Below, piece after piece: positions 43,715 through 52,648 of a DNA stretch of 64,000 bases (positions are counted from its first letter, which is position 1; every line of letters begins with the position of its first letter). Source of the DNA: Bacillota bacterium (GTDB lineage: Bacteria; Bacillota; Sulfobacillia; JACIYH01); the NCBI GenBank assembly GCA_030019365.1, contig JASEFA010000003.1, forward strand, positions 1 through 64,000, given 5' to 3'. Made by a program: the position numbers and the translations under genes. The notes beneath the pieces are model-generated. The model ran no database searches and was not told where the DNA came from. It saw nothing but the letters and a program-made list of their open reading frames with translations.

Positions 43715-45667
43715 ATGGGCGACGCCTTTGCCTTCACCGCGGATGACATCGCCGTATTCCTGGTCGAAGGGGAGGAATTGCTGGCGGCGCTGGAATCCAG
43801 CCTCCTGGTCATGGAGGCCTCCGCCCGCCAGGGCGGAAGCGTTGATCCGGAAGTGGTCGCCGGCGCCTTCCGGGCTGCCCACACCCTAAAGGGATCGTCG
43901 GCTGCTGTGGGTCTGCGCGCCATGTCAGTCCTCACCCACGCCATGGAGAACGTCCTGGACGGGGTGCGCCGGGGAGGAAAGCCGGAACCCGCCCAGATGG
44001 AAGCGCTGCTGGGTGCGCTGGACCACATCCGCAGCCAGCTGGCGCACGTGGGGGAGGCGGTCCATCGGGAGGGGCCCGAGGTGCTCGCCCGCCTGGGTGA
44101 ACAGGATGACCCCCGCGCCCGGGAACTGGCCGTCCTCCTGGTGGGAAAGACGAAATCCGGGGCGCTGGGGATTCGCGTCAGATTCCACGAGCAGTGCCTG
44201 ATGCCGGCGGTGCGTGCCTATCAGGCGGTCATGGCGCTGGAGGATGCCGGTGAAATCGTCGCGTGCCAGCCATCCCTCGAGGACATCGAGGCCGAACGGG
44301 TGGGCAACGTTCTCGAGGTGAACCTGGAGACGGCACTCCCTCGCGAGCAGGTCAGGGCGCGGCTGGAAAGCATCTCCGACGTCGTGGAGGTCACGATTTC
44401 CGCGGGCGAGGGCGTCCTCCCGCACGCCCCCCCGGCGGAGACGGCGGCGGCGGCACCCGGTGGTGCGGTGCAGCCCGCCCGGGGAACGGCGGCAGCGGGC
44501 ATCACCCGCAGCGTGCGGGTGGATGTGCGGGTGCTGGACGAACTGATGAACCTGGCGGGTGAGCTGGTCATCCAGCGCACCCGGCTGGGGCGCCTGCTGG
44601 CTGACGCCCGGCTGGTCGATGAGAATCTGGGCAAGGCGGTGGAAGACGTCGGGCGGGTGGCGACCCAGCTGCAGGAGCAGGTCATGAAGGCGCGCATGCT
44701 CCCCGTGGCGAACCTCTTCCGCCGCTTCCCCCGCATGGTGAGAGACCTGGCTACAGCCGCGGCCAAGGAGGTGGAGCTGGTCATCCGGGGCGAGGACACC
44801 GAGCTGGACCGCGCGGTCCTGGAAGAGATCGGCGACCCCCTGGTGCACATCCTGCGCAACGCCGTCGACCACGGCCTGGAGTTCCCGGCCGGGAGGGAGG
44901 CGATGGGGAAACCCCGCACCGGAAAGATCGTGCTGTCAGCCCAGCACGAGGAAAACTACGTCCTCATCTCGGTGCGGGACGACGGGCGGGGGATCGACGT
45001 GGAGCGGGTGCGCCAGAAGGCGATCGCGGCGGGGCTGGTGGGTGCTGATGAGGCGCGCGACCTGCCCGCCCCCGAAGTGATCAACTTCATATTCTCGCCC
45101 GGATTCAGCACCGCCGACAGAGTCACCGAGGTGTCGGGCCGGGGCGTGGGGCTGGACGTGGTGCGGCGGAACGTGCAGCGGGTGGGGGGAACGCTCCAGG
45201 TGGAGAATTTCCCGGGCCAGGGTGTGGAGTTCCAGATGCGCCTGCCCCTCACGCTGGCCATCATCCGCTGCCTGCTCTGCCAGTGGGGTGAAGAGATATA
45301 CGCGGTGCCCCTCGGGCATGTGGACGAGGTGGTGGAGATCGATCTCGAGCGGCTTCCCACGGTGTATCAGAAGAGAGTCCTGCTGGTGCGCGAGAGCGCT
45401 TTGCCCTTCCGGCCGCTGGGTGCGGCCCTGGGGCTTGACCCCGCGCCGGTAGAGTTTGCCCTGGTGGTCAGGGCGGGCGGCCTGCTGGCCGCGCTGGGAG
45501 TGACCGGGCTGCTGGGGGATCAGGAAGTGGTGGTGAAGGACCTGGGAGCGTGGCTGGGCAACGTGCGGGGGATGGCCGGCGCCACCATTTTGGGGGACGG
45601 GCGGGTGGCCCTCATCCTGGACGTAGCGACCCTGCTGCGCACGGCTGGGCGGACCCCGGCCGCCTGA
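43715..45667 (+). CDS. cheA: Chemotaxis histidine kinase CheA
   Basis: A 650-residue kinase with all parts. P1/HPt domain with phosphorylated H56 in FRAAHTLKGSSAAVG; a P2-like docking region around 150-235; dimerisation helices from LDELMNLAGELVIQRTRLGRL (part: MNLAGELVIQRTRLGRL); the ATPase with N-box HILRNAVDHGLE, G1 SVRDDGRGID and G2 VSGRGVGLDVVRRNV; and a CheW-like P5 domain (about 505-645). P3 contains the family block MKARMLPVANLFRRFPRMVRD, quoted in part as KARMLPVANLFRRFPRMVR. ATG 43715 follows GGGGAGGA. The kinase phosphorylates the CheY and CheB encoded next. Confidence 0.97.
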   Translation: MGDAFAFTADDIAVFLVEGEELLAALESSLLVMEASARQGGSVDPEVVAGAFRAAHTLKGSSAAVGLRAMSVLTHAMENVLDGVRRGGKPEPAQMEALLGALDHIRSQLAHVGEAVHREGPEVLARLGEQDDPRARELAVLLVGKTKSGALGIRVRFHEQCLMPAVRAYQAVMALEDAGEIVACQPSLEDIEAERVGNVLEVNLETALPREQVRARLESISDVVEVTISAGEGVLPHAPPAETAAAAPGGAVQPARGTAAAGITRSVRVDVRVLDELMNLAGELVIQRTRLGRLLADARLVDENLGKAVEDVGRVATQLQEQVMKARMLPVANLFRRFPRMVRDLATAAAKEVELVIRGEDTELDRAVLEEIGDPLVHILRNAVDHGLEFPAGREAMGKPRTGKIVLSAQHEENYVLISVRDDGRGIDVERVRQKAIAAGLVGADEARDLPAPEVINFIFSPGFSTADRVTEVSGRGVGLDVVRRNVQRVGGTLQVENFPGQGVEFQMRLPLTLAIIRCLLCQWGEEIYAVPLGHVDEVVEIDLERLPTVYQKRVLLVRESALPFRPLGAALGLDPAPVEFALVVRAGGLLAALGVTGLLGDQEVVVKDLGAWLGNVRGMAGATILGDGRVALILDVATLLRTAGRTPAA

Positions 45668-45761
45668 ACGAAACGGGCGTGGCACCCGGGCTGCCTGGCG
45701 GGGCCCGTGGGTAGCCGCGGCGGAGCATGAACGATACATAGGGTGGGGACGGGGTGTGGGG

Positions 45762-46118
45762 ATGGCCAAGGTTCTGGTGGTGGACGACGCCGCATTCATG
45801 CGCGTGAGACTCTCCAGCCTGCTCAGGCAGGCGGGCCACCAGGTGGTGGAAGCCTCAAACGGCGTCGAGGCAGTGGAGGCGTATGAGGCAGAGAAGCCCG
45901 ACCTGGTGTTCATGGACATCACCATGCCCGAGATGGACGGGCTGGAAGCGCTCAGGCGGCTGCGGGCCAGCGACCCCGAAGCCCGGGTGGTGATGTGTAC
46001 GGCGTTGGGGCAGCAGTCCATGGTGATCGAGGCGATCAAGTCGGGAGCCCGGGACTTCATCGTCAAGCCGTTCCAGCCGGACCGGGTCCTGCAGGCGGTG
46101 CAGAAATGGGTACCTTAA
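45762..46118 (+). CDS. cheY: Chemotaxis response regulator CheY
   Basis: A 118-residue single receiver domain. The acidic pair D8-D9 is in VLVVDDAAFMR, the phosphoacceptor D52 in LVFMDITMPEMDG, and T/K switch residues are in VVMCTALGQQ and DFIVKPFQPDRV. The DDAAFMR and DFIVKPF words are those of CheY in Bacillota. ATG 45762 sits in GGGGATGG with GGGGTGTGGGG before it. The stop overlaps the cheB start (TAATG). It should bind the flagellar switch when phosphorylated; no flagellar gene is in the window. Confidence 0.95.
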   Translation: MAKVLVVDDAAFMRVRLSSLLRQAGHQVVEASNGVEAVEAYEAEKPDLVFMDITMPEMDGLEALRRLRASDPEARVVMCTALGQQSMVIEAIKSGARDFIVKPFQPDRVLQAVQKWVP

Positions 46119-47371
46119 TGTTCCCGCAGGCCCTGGGAGCGGACCCGGGGCGACCCGGTCCGGCGCCCGATGCGGATCGGTCCGACCTGGTGGCAGATCC
46201 GGGGCAGCGCGACCTGACGGGAACTGCGCAACCGCCCGTGCGGGTGCTGGTGGTGGACGACTCCCTGTTCATGCGCATGCTCATCCGCAGCCTGCTGGAG
46301 GAGGACCCCGCCATCCAGGTGGTGGGGCAGGCCCGTGACGGCCTGGAGGGGCTGGCACGGGCGGAGGAACTGGACCCGGACGTGATCACCCTGGACGTGG
46401 AGATGCCCCGCCTGGGCGGGTTGGGGATGCTCGAGCGGCTCATGGGCAGAGATCCCCGCCCGGTGGTGATGGTTTCGGGACTCACCCGCGAAAACGCAGA
46501 AGCCACCATTGCCAGCTTGCGTCTGGGGGCGGTGGACTTCCTGACCAAACCTTCCGGAAGCGTATCTACCGACCTTCCCCGCCTTCGCAGGGAGCTGCAG
46601 GCAAAGGTGAAGGCCGCAGCGACTTTGGGCAAAGGGGGGGTCCGTCGGGTCATGGGTTCTAGCCCGCCCCCGCTCCCGGCAGCAACCCCCCCTGGGCCCC
46701 CTTTAGTGCCGGCCGCCGCCGGGGAGCACCCCATCGTAGAGCATCCCGCCGGCAAGCAGCAGCCGCGGCGGACGCGGGCAGCCCAGCGGTTGGTGGTGGT
46801 GGGTGCTTCCACGGGAGGGCCCTCGGCCCTCCACCTGCTGGTGGCCGCACTGGCCGGGCGTGTCAGCCGTCTGGCTCCTGTTGCCATGGTCATTGTACAG
46901 CACATCCCGCCGGGATTCAGCACGGCCATGGCCCGCAGCCTTGCGCAGACCGCGCGGGGAGTCCTGCGGGTGGAGGAGGCCACGAGCGAGAGGCCACTGC
47001 AGGCGGGCGACGTGCTGCTCGCGCCCGGAGGGTACCACGTGCGGGTGACGCCGGGGCCCGCAGTGGAGCTTAGCCTGGAGCCCCCCGTGGCGGGGGTGCG
47101 CCCGGCCGTCGATATCACCCTTTTGAGTGCGGTGGAGGTGTTCCGGCGGCGGATCCTGGCCCTCATCCTCACGGGTATGGGATCGGACGGCCTGCGGGGC
47201 GCGAGGGCGGTGCGGGAGGCGGGAGGAAGGGTGATCGCCCAGGACCGGGAGACCTCGGTGGTGTACGGGATGCCCCGCGCGGTGGCCGAGGCGGGGCAGG
47301 CAGACGCGGTTCTTCCCCTGCGGGGTATACCTGAGGTGGTGGCGGCGTGGTGGAACAGCCGGGTGGCGTGA
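46118..47371 (+). CDS. cheB: Protein-glutamate methylesterase CheB
   Basis: A 417-residue receptor demethylase/deamidase. An unusual 40-residue N-terminal lead precedes the receiver domain (VRVLVVDDSLFMR, phosphoacceptor in VITLDVEMPRLGG, and FLTKPSG). A Pro-rich linker with LPAATPPGPPL follows, then the esterase domain with the catalytic triad in VVVGASTGGPSAL (Ser), VIVQHIPPGFS (His) and LTGMGSDG (Asp). ATG 46118 overlaps the cheY stop (TAATG), but the native family start would be closer to VRVLVVDD, so the lead is a lineage feature or the start lies further in. Confidence 0.95.
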   Translation: MFPQALGADPGRPGPAPDADRSDLVADPGQRDLTGTAQPPVRVLVVDDSLFMRMLIRSLLEEDPAIQVVGQARDGLEGLARAEELDPDVITLDVEMPRLGGLGMLERLMGRDPRPVVMVSGLTRENAEATIASLRLGAVDFLTKPSGSVSTDLPRLRRELQAKVKAAATLGKGGVRRVMGSSPPPLPAATPPGPPLVPAAAGEHPIVEHPAGKQQPRRTRAAQRLVVVGASTGGPSALHLLVAALAGRVSRLAPVAMVIVQHIPPGFSTAMARSLAQTARGVLRVEEATSERPLQAGDVLLAPGGYHVRVTPGPAVELSLEPPVAGVRPAVDITLLSAVEVFRRRILALILTGMGSDGLRGARAVREAGGRVIAQDRETSVVYGMPRAVAEAGQADAVLPLRGIPEVVAAWWNSRVA

Positions 47372-48148
47372 ATGGAGTTCGGTGAGTTCTGTGAGGAGAT
47401 CCGCGGGCTGACCGGGTTGGACCTCTGCCAGTACCGGCCTCAGCAAATCGAGAGGCGGCTGGGGGGGCTCCTCGCCCGTCAAGGCGTGGCCGATTGGACG
47501 GCATGCCTGGAGCTCTTGCGCCAGGAGCCGGCCCGGCGCGAAGAGTTTGTGGAGTGGGTAACCATCGGGGTTTCCGAGTTCTTCCGCAACCCCGACCGGT
47601 TCGAGGAACTGCGCGGGCAGCATCTGCCTGCCCTCATCGAGGCGGCGGGTCCCGATGGCCTGCGGGCGTGGAGCGCCGGATGCGCTGACGGTCCGGAGCC
47701 TTACTCGGTAGCCATGCTCATCGAGCAGCTCGACCCCGCCGGGTTTCACCGGGTGCTGGCCACCGACATCGACCGGCAGGGCCTGCGGGCCGGCGAGGCG
47801 GGCCTCTACGGCGAGGAGGCAGTCCGCGGGGTCGATACCGTCACCCGCGACCGCTTCTTCCGGCGGCGGAGCAACAGGTGGGAGGTGGTACCGGCGGTGC
47901 GCAGCCGGGTCACCTTCCGCTACCACGACCTGTTCTCGCCCGTCTACCCCCACGGGTTCCATCTCGTGCTCTGCCGGAACGTCCTCATCTACTTCGAGGA
48001 CGGGACCAAGCAGGCCGTCCTGGGCCGGCTGGCCCAGGCCGTGCTGGCCGGAGGGCTGCTTTTCCTGGGTGCCACCGAGATGGTGCGCGATCCCCGTTCT
48101 CTCGGCTTGCGCTATCTTTCACCCTGCTTCTACAGGAGGGAGGGATGA
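47372..48148 (+). CDS. cheR: Chemotaxis protein methyltransferase CheR
   Basis: A 258-residue SAM-dependent enzyme that methylates receptor glutamates. The N-terminal helical domain contains YRPQQIERRLGGLLAR, then VTIGVSEFFRNPDRFEEL, the SAM motif RAWSAGCADGPEPYSVAM, LATDIDRQGLRAGEAGLYG, and FHLVLCRNVLIYFEDGTKQ. These match CheR exactly; the common GCSTGEEPYS motif reads GCADGPEPYS here. ATG 47372 directly follows the cheB stop. It ends one base before the HD-GYP gene. Confidence 0.95.
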   Translation: MEFGEFCEEIRGLTGLDLCQYRPQQIERRLGGLLARQGVADWTACLELLRQEPARREEFVEWVTIGVSEFFRNPDRFEELRGQHLPALIEAAGPDGLRAWSAGCADGPEPYSVAMLIEQLDPAGFHRVLATDIDRQGLRAGEAGLYGEEAVRGVDTVTRDRFFRRRSNRWEVVPAVRSRVTFRYHDLFSPVYPHGFHLVLCRNVLIYFEDGTKQAVLGRLAQAVLAGGLLFLGATEMVRDPRSLGLRYLSPCFYRREG

Positions 48149-48149
48149 G

Positions 48150-49379
48150 ATGCGGCGCGTGAGGGTTTCGGCCCTGCGACCCGGCGTACGCCTGGCGATG
48201 GCGGTATACGGCGCGCGGGGGCTGTTGCTGCGCGAAGGTGTGGACCTGAGCCCCGCCCACATCGACCGGCTGCAACGGGCCCGGGTGGAGGCGGTGTACG
48301 TCGACGATCCGCTGTTCACCGACATTCAGATGCCCCCCGATGTCTCCTGGGAGGTTAAGAGTTCGCTTCTTTCGGCCTGCTCCGCCCTCTGGGATCATTT
48401 CCGCGCTCTCGACCCGGCGGGCGGCGGAACACCAGATAGCGGTTCTGGGGGAGTTGCGCAGGGGGCCGGTGCGCGTGACGGCGCCGCTGCGGCAGCCCGG
48501 AGAGGTGGCGTGCGGCGCGATGATGCTGCGGGCGCAGCCCAGGGGGGCGGTGCGCGCGGCGGCGGCCCGGCGCTGGCCGAGGCGGCGCGGTGGCCGGTCC
48601 CTTACGAGCGCCTCATGGAGATCGCCTCCGTCCTGGAGGACGAGCTCCGCAGCGTACCCGCCTGGGCCGTGCAGATGGTGGCGGGCGGTGAGGATGAGGA
48701 CGGCCCCGTGGTGCACGCCGTCAACACTTCCCTGGTGGCGGCGTCCCTGGCTCGCCAGGCGGGTCTGGGCGGGTACGTGCGCGAGCTGGCGCTGGGCGGC
48801 CTGCTCCACGACATGGGGCTGGCCCTGCTGCCTGCCCATCTCCACCTGGAACCCGATGAGGTGGTTGCGGAGGACCTGCCCCTGCTGCACACGCATCCCC
48901 TGTTGGGCGTGAAGCTGATGCGTGGGCAGCCAGCCAGTGCCTACGTGCAGGCGGCGGTGGCCCAGCACCACGAGCGCGTCGACGCCTCCGGGTATCCCCG
49001 GAGACTGAGGGGTTCGCGTCTGGCCGCTCACTCCCAGCTGGTGGCTGTGGCGGACACCTTCGTCCGGCTGGCCGGGCTGGGCCGGGGGTCCAGTGAGGCG
49101 TGGGAGTACGTGGTGAGCGGAGCGGGCAGCGAGTTCGACCACCGGCTGGTGCAGGCGTTTTCCCAGGCCATTCCCCCTTATCCCCTCGGTTCAGCCGTGC
49201 GCCTCAGCACGGGCGAAGAAGGGGTGGTGGTAGGTCTGGAAACGGGCCTCCTCACCCGTCCGCGCCTGAGGCTGCTCCGGGATGAGGCGGGTCGGCCCCT
49301 GGACCAGCCGGTGACGTACGACCTGGCGGAAAACATGCACCGCAACCGCGTCATCGTGGGCGAAGCCCCCGACGCCTGA
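48150..49379 (+). CDS. HD-GYP domain protein, probable c-di-GMP phosphodiesterase
   Basis: A 409-residue protein. A short N-terminal region (MRRVRVSALRPGVRLAMAVYG, in part VRVSALRPGVRLAMAVYG) is typical of HD-GYP proteins without receiver domains. The catalytic domain has HAVNTSLVAASLARQAG, LGGLLHDMGLALLP (HD), HTHPLLGVKLMR, HHERVDASGYPRRLRG (HHE plus GYP, with DA for DG) and VAVADTFVRL. An HD-GYP PilZ-like tail (YPLGSAVRLSTGEEGVVVG) ends it. Residues 88-150 are low-complexity in this frame, and third-position GC over 48411-48590 is higher in the +1 frame, so two compensating frameshifts are possible. ATG 48150 follows AGGAGGGAGGG. Its place in the operon links c-di-GMP turnover to chemotaxis. 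Confidence 0.88.
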   Translation: MRRVRVSALRPGVRLAMAVYGARGLLLREGVDLSPAHIDRLQRARVEAVYVDDPLFTDIQMPPDVSWEVKSSLLSACSALWDHFRALDPAGGGTPDSGSGGVAQGAGARDGAAAAARRGGVRRDDAAGAAQGGGARGGGPALAEAARWPVPYERLMEIASVLEDELRSVPAWAVQMVAGGEDEDGPVVHAVNTSLVAASLARQAGLGGYVRELALGGLLHDMGLALLPAHLHLEPDEVVAEDLPLLHTHPLLGVKLMRGQPASAYVQAAVAQHHERVDASGYPRRLRGSRLAAHSQLVAVADTFVRLAGLGRGSSEAWEYVVSGAGSEFDHRLVQAFSQAIPPYPLGSAVRLSTGEEGVVVGLETGLLTRPRLRLLRDEAGRPLDQPVTYDLAENMHRNRVIVGEAPDA

Positions 49380-49518
49380 CCGGTCCCGGCCATCAGGGGG
49401 GCTTAACCCGCCCCGGCCATCGCGGGCGAAGCCGCAGAAGCCAAGCGCTGTGTCTGCGTCAGCTGCGGGATCTCTTGCGAAATACAGAGGATGCTCGAGT
49501 TGGCGGGAGGGAGCGGAT

Positions 49519-50004
49519 GTGAACGTGCAATTCCTCAACCCTTTCTTGGTGGCGATCAGGGACGTGCTCGAGAGCGAGCTGGGCGAAACTCCCCAGTTGG
49601 GTACCCTCGCAGCCGAGGAAACATCCTTCACCTCGGACGACGTCACGGTGCTCGTGGGCGTGACGGGCATGGTCGAGGGCATCGTGTTCTACGGCATGTC
49701 GGAGAGCGCTGCCTGCCGGCTGGCCGGCGCTATGATGGGGGCGACCGTGCCCGTCCTCGACGGGATGGCGGAGAGCGCCATCGCCGAGTTAGGTAACATG
49801 ATCGCGGGCCGCGCCAGTGCGGGCCTGGAGGAGGCCGGCTTCAGCAGCCGCCTGGCACCTCCCTCCGTTGTGCACGGTCGGGGAGCCATCATCAGCACGG
49901 TCCAGATCCGCCGCCTGGTGGTCCCCGTCACCACCTCCAGGGGGGAAATCCGCGTCCACCTCGCCCTCCGCCTGCGTCCTAACGCCGAGAACAGTTCGGC
50001 GTAG
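49519..50004 (+). CDS. cheX: CheX-type CheY-P phosphatase
   Basis: A 161-residue protein of the CheC/CheX/FliY group that dephosphorylates CheY. The E-x-x-N catalytic motif is in ESAIAELGNMIAGRASAGLEE, quoted in part as AIAELGNMIAGRASAGL. The opening MNVQFLNPFLVAIRDVLESE and the segment IVFYGMSESAACRLAGAMMG are the usual CheX pattern. Only one E-x-x-N site occurs, as in CheX, against two in CheC. GTG 49519 follows GGGAGGGAGCGG. A 139-base gap separates it from the HD-GYP gene, with no recognised element, so it may have its own promoter or be the last gene of the operon. Confidence 0.88.
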   Translation: MNVQFLNPFLVAIRDVLESELGETPQLGTLAAEETSFTSDDVTVLVGVTGMVEGIVFYGMSESAACRLAGAMMGATVPVLDGMAESAIAELGNMIAGRASAGLEEAGFSSRLAPPSVVHGRGAIISTVQIRRLVVPVTTSRGEIRVHLALRLRPNAENSSA

Positions 50005-50046
50005 GCAGCGGCGGCTGCCGTGCGTGGGCCATGCATCACACGGGGG

Positions 50047-50094
50047 ATCGCACGCGTGCGTTTCTTAAGGTGCCTAATATCGCACGCGTGCGAT
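50047..50094. repeat. Pair of 12-bp perfect palindromes, candidate operator
   Basis: CGCACGCGTGCG occurs at 50049-50060 and 50081-50092, each preceded by AT. The centres are 32 bp apart, about three helical turns. The second is part of a 16-base palindrome ATCGCACGCGTGCGAT. They lie between the convergent ends of cheX and the AlbA gene. Confidence 0.75.
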
Positions 50095-50113
50095 TCGTGT
50101 AGCGATCCCGCGT

Positions 50114-51814
50114 TCACTTTTGGGTACGTGTCGGGCGGTAGGTGGCGGTGCGACCCTTGCCCACCATGCGCAACTCTCCCCTCTGGGTGAGGCGCTTCAG
50201 CAGGCGGTACGCCTGGGGAGGCGGCAGCTGGCACAGCTCGCTGACTTCCTTCCGCGAGATACTTCCGTGCTTGCGCACGTACTGCAGCACCATTTGCTCG
50301 TGCTGGATGGGCTCGAACCCGCGGGCCCTGACGTACTGCGCTGGTTCTCCCAGGGCCCGGTAGAGAGCGGCGCTCAGATGGTAGGACACCTTTCGCTCGC
50401 CGCGCGCTTCCAGGAATCCGCGCTCCACCATTTGGTTCAGGTGGGCGCGCGCGGCCGTTTCGGAACGCTGAATCAGTTCGGCTGCTCGCTTCACGTCCAG
50501 GCTGCGGCTGCGCTCGATCTCATTGAGTATGAGGAGATCTTCGACGGATAGGGGGCGTCCCCGCAGGCTCTGTTCAGCCACGAAGCGCGCCAGTTGCAAG
50601 TTGGCGGGTCCGCCCGGCAGGATTACCGTGACGTCGGTTGCGGTTGACAGGCCGTAGTCCGGGGCGGGTCTGCCGTAGCGGAGCTGCGACTCAAAGATGA
50701 GGTCGATACCGCGCCCCGTCCGTTCCACCACACCGGCGCGCTTGAAGGCATCCACAAGGAGCGGGTTGCGGGGGCGCGGCGGAGCCACCAGCAGGTTATC
50801 CAGGCGGATTCCCTCCGGGAAGCCACCGGGATTGCTGATCCGGATCCGGTCCTTTTCCCACTGGACGTGGACTGCGCCCAGCCGGGTGTAGTCACGGTGC
50901 AGGATGGCGTTGGCTAGGGCTTCCCGGAATCCTTCCTCAGAGTAGTCGGGGATGCCCAGACGGACCAGGCCCAGTATGATCTCCTCCTGAGAATTGCGGG
51001 CGCGAAACCTGGTCATGATCTCATCCGTGACGCGGAGCAGCGGCCAGCGGAAGAAGTCATTGACCTCTACCCGGGTGTCAGATAACACCTGGAATGCTAC
51101 CTCGTGCGTGGGGACGTACCGCCTGAGGGCCTCCTGCTTTCCGAACAAAAGTAAAGCCCCGACCCGCAAGGCCCGGACTTCGTGATTGGCCTCGACCAGG
51201 CCGAGCGCTTTGGCGATCTCGAGGTCGGGGAGAGCGACCAGGGACCTGTCGCCGAGACCCACGCTTTCCCGCACGAAACGGCGGAATCTCTCGAACTCCA
51301 ATGGGTCCAGGTCATCCCACGTGGCCCCGGGCACCCTCAGCGCGGAGTAATCCTGAGCGCCCCCGTTAGCCAGCCGCGCCTGCATCTCGTGGAAGTGATA
51401 GGGTACGCAGGCCGCTTCCCCCCGGCCTCCGATGGCCCGCCGGAGGTATTTGCCCTCCGTGGTTCCCACCGGCAGAGCGCTGCGGGGAACGTCAATCACC
51501 AGGACCGTCTTGCCGCCGACGGTGACCTCGTAGACCCGCGCTGCGAGCGAGGGACGCGTTTGATTGGCGATCAGGGCCTGTACCCGCCTGGGGTCGGTGA
51601 CGCCGCCCTCGTGGCGCGGCCGCGGTCCCGTCACGGTGCCGTCGTCTTCAACTCCGATCAGCAAGAGGCCGCCTTCGCCGTTGGCAAGACAAACCACGGT
51701 CTCCACCAGGTCCCGGTCGCTGAGCGGCTGACGGGCTTCTCCCTTGAACTCTACCGTGAAGGATTCGCCGCGGGCGATGATCTCAAGGAGTTCTGCCTCT
51801 GTCAAGCCCTGCAC
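50114..51814 (-). CDS. AlbA/Schlafen-domain ATPase with winged-helix tail
   Basis: A 566-residue protein. The AlbA_2 (Schlafen-like) domain covers about residues 1-150 and reads ESFTVEFKGEARQPLSDRDL, ANGEGGLLLIGVEDDGTVTG and VLVIDVPRS. A C-terminal GHKL-type ATPase follows (about 280-400: FREALANAILHRDYTRLG, RIRISNPGGFPEGI, VVERTGRGIDLIF). Two winged helices end it (RAAELIQRSETAARAHLNQM and SISRKEVSELCQLPPPQAY). Related proteins are transcription regulators or nucleic-acid enzymes, some in defence loci. The start ATG 51814 has moderate SD. It is the first gene of a small accessory block (antitoxin, toxin, methyltransferase) and lacks ties to the envelope genes around it. Confidence 0.85.
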   Translation of the reverse strand: MQGLTEAELLEIIARGESFTVEFKGEARQPLSDRDLVETVVCLANGEGGLLLIGVEDDGTVTGPRPRHEGGVTDPRRVQALIANQTRPSLAARVYEVTVGGKTVLVIDVPRSALPVGTTEGKYLRRAIGGRGEAACVPYHFHEMQARLANGGAQDYSALRVPGATWDDLDPLEFERFRRFVRESVGLGDRSLVALPDLEIAKALGLVEANHEVRALRVGALLLFGKQEALRRYVPTHEVAFQVLSDTRVEVNDFFRWPLLRVTDEIMTRFRARNSQEEIILGLVRLGIPDYSEEGFREALANAILHRDYTRLGAVHVQWEKDRIRISNPGGFPEGIRLDNLLVAPPRPRNPLLVDAFKRAGVVERTGRGIDLIFESQLRYGRPAPDYGLSTATDVTVILPGGPANLQLARFVAEQSLRGRPLSVEDLLILNEIERSRSLDVKRAAELIQRSETAARAHLNQMVERGFLEARGERKVSYHLSAALYRALGEPAQYVRARGFEPIQHEQMVLQYVRKHGSISRKEVSELCQLPPPQAYRLLKRLTQRGELRMVGKGRTATYRPTRTQK

Positions 51815-51974
51815 CTCGCTGGTATTTCATTCCACGCCAACGTCCTTGTCCCTTCCTTGGGAGCCCGGGGGGATTAGTCCCTGCGAGCCGGCTGTTCCGA
51901 CCGATGCCGCACCTCGAGCGCTCGGGATGAGTCCCGGGCGTCGGTAGGGCGGATGCACTCCTGCATCCCCGCGC

Positions 51975-52364
51975 TCACCAGATCACCTCGACTGGGTAGT
52001 GCGCAATCTGCTGATCGGAGGTCAAGATGGGAAGTTGTTCTAATTGCGCTTGTGCCACCAGAAGCCGGTCGAACGGGTCGCGGTGATGGTCGGGGAGCGT
52101 ATGGACATGGAGGGCATGGCTGATGAGAATTGGCAACGGCTGAATCGCGTTACGAGCCAGCTCTCCGGAAATGAAGGATCCAAGGTCTTCAGCCGCCACC
52201 TCAATCCTTCCGAGTCTTGCCTTGATTGCGATCTCCCATGCGCTCGCGGCGCTCAAGAGGATCGTGTTCTTACCGTCAGCGATAACCCGGGAAGCATGCG
52301 CCGACAGCCGCGGGTCTTCTGTGATCCACCACAGAAAGGCATGGGTGTCCAACAGGACCCTCAT
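51975..52364 (-). CDS. VapC-type PIN-domain toxin
   Basis: A 129-residue PIN ribonuclease toxin. Four acidic residues that bind Mg/Mn are visible: LLDTHAFLWW (first Asp), SAASAWEIAIK (Glu), RDPFDRLLVAQA (Asp) and ILTSDQQI (last Asp). It overlaps the antitoxin gene by four bases (52361-52364), the standard toxin-antitoxin arrangement. The PIN type with DTHAFLWW belongs to the group paired with Phd/YefM antitoxins. It should cut tRNA or mRNA when freed. In-frame and intact, so presumably functional. Confidence 0.92.
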   Translation of the reverse strand: MRVLLDTHAFLWWITEDPRLSAHASRVIADGKNTILLSAASAWEIAIKARLGRIEVAAEDLGSFISGELARNAIQPLPILISHALHVHTLPDHHRDPFDRLLVAQAQLEQLPILTSDQQIAHYPVEVIW

Positions 52365-52606
52365 GTTTCGAAAGCCTCCAGGAAAACATCCGGGAGTGGC
52401 GCATCGAAGTCGGGGCTAATTCTTAGCTTACCCCTGGCACTGCCCGGAAGGCGCTTAAGTGGCCGGTTGCTGAACGGCACCAGACGCGCCACCGGTCGGC
52501 CGGCTCTGGCGATGATAATCTCCTCGCCCGCCTGGACGCGGGTCAGTAGTCGCGACAGATGGGTCTTGGCTTCGTGGACGTTGACCTGGGTGGGCACACT
52601 GATCAC
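52361..52606 (-). CDS. Phd/YefM-family antitoxin
   Basis: An 81-residue antitoxin: MISVPTQVNVHEAKTHLSRL begins with the Phd DNA-binding fold, followed by AGEEIIIARAGRPVARLVPF, the classical Phd/YefM signature. The C-terminal tail (APLPDVFLEAFET) is the toxin-binding part. ATG 52606 is preceded by AGGTGA. It is the upstream gene of the pair and likely autoregulates the operon. The Phd pattern recurs as a broken copy on the other strand at about 53600. Confidence 0.9.
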   Translation of the reverse strand: MISVPTQVNVHEAKTHLSRLLTRVQAGEEIIIARAGRPVARLVPFSNRPLKRLPGSARGKLRISPDFDAPLPDVFLEAFET

Positions 52607-52648
52607 CTGTCACCATTGTGGACTAACCGGTGGACCAAGTCAAGTTGA

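Noticed and set aside
49380-49518. c-di-GMP riboswitch before cheX
   Set aside because: The gap has a short GCCGCAG/CTGCGG pairing, but the conserved GEMM core was not found.
50049-50092. The twin palindromes as ordinary terminators
   Set aside because: Each arm is only six bases with no loop and no proper T-run; the exact repetition suggests a protein-binding site.
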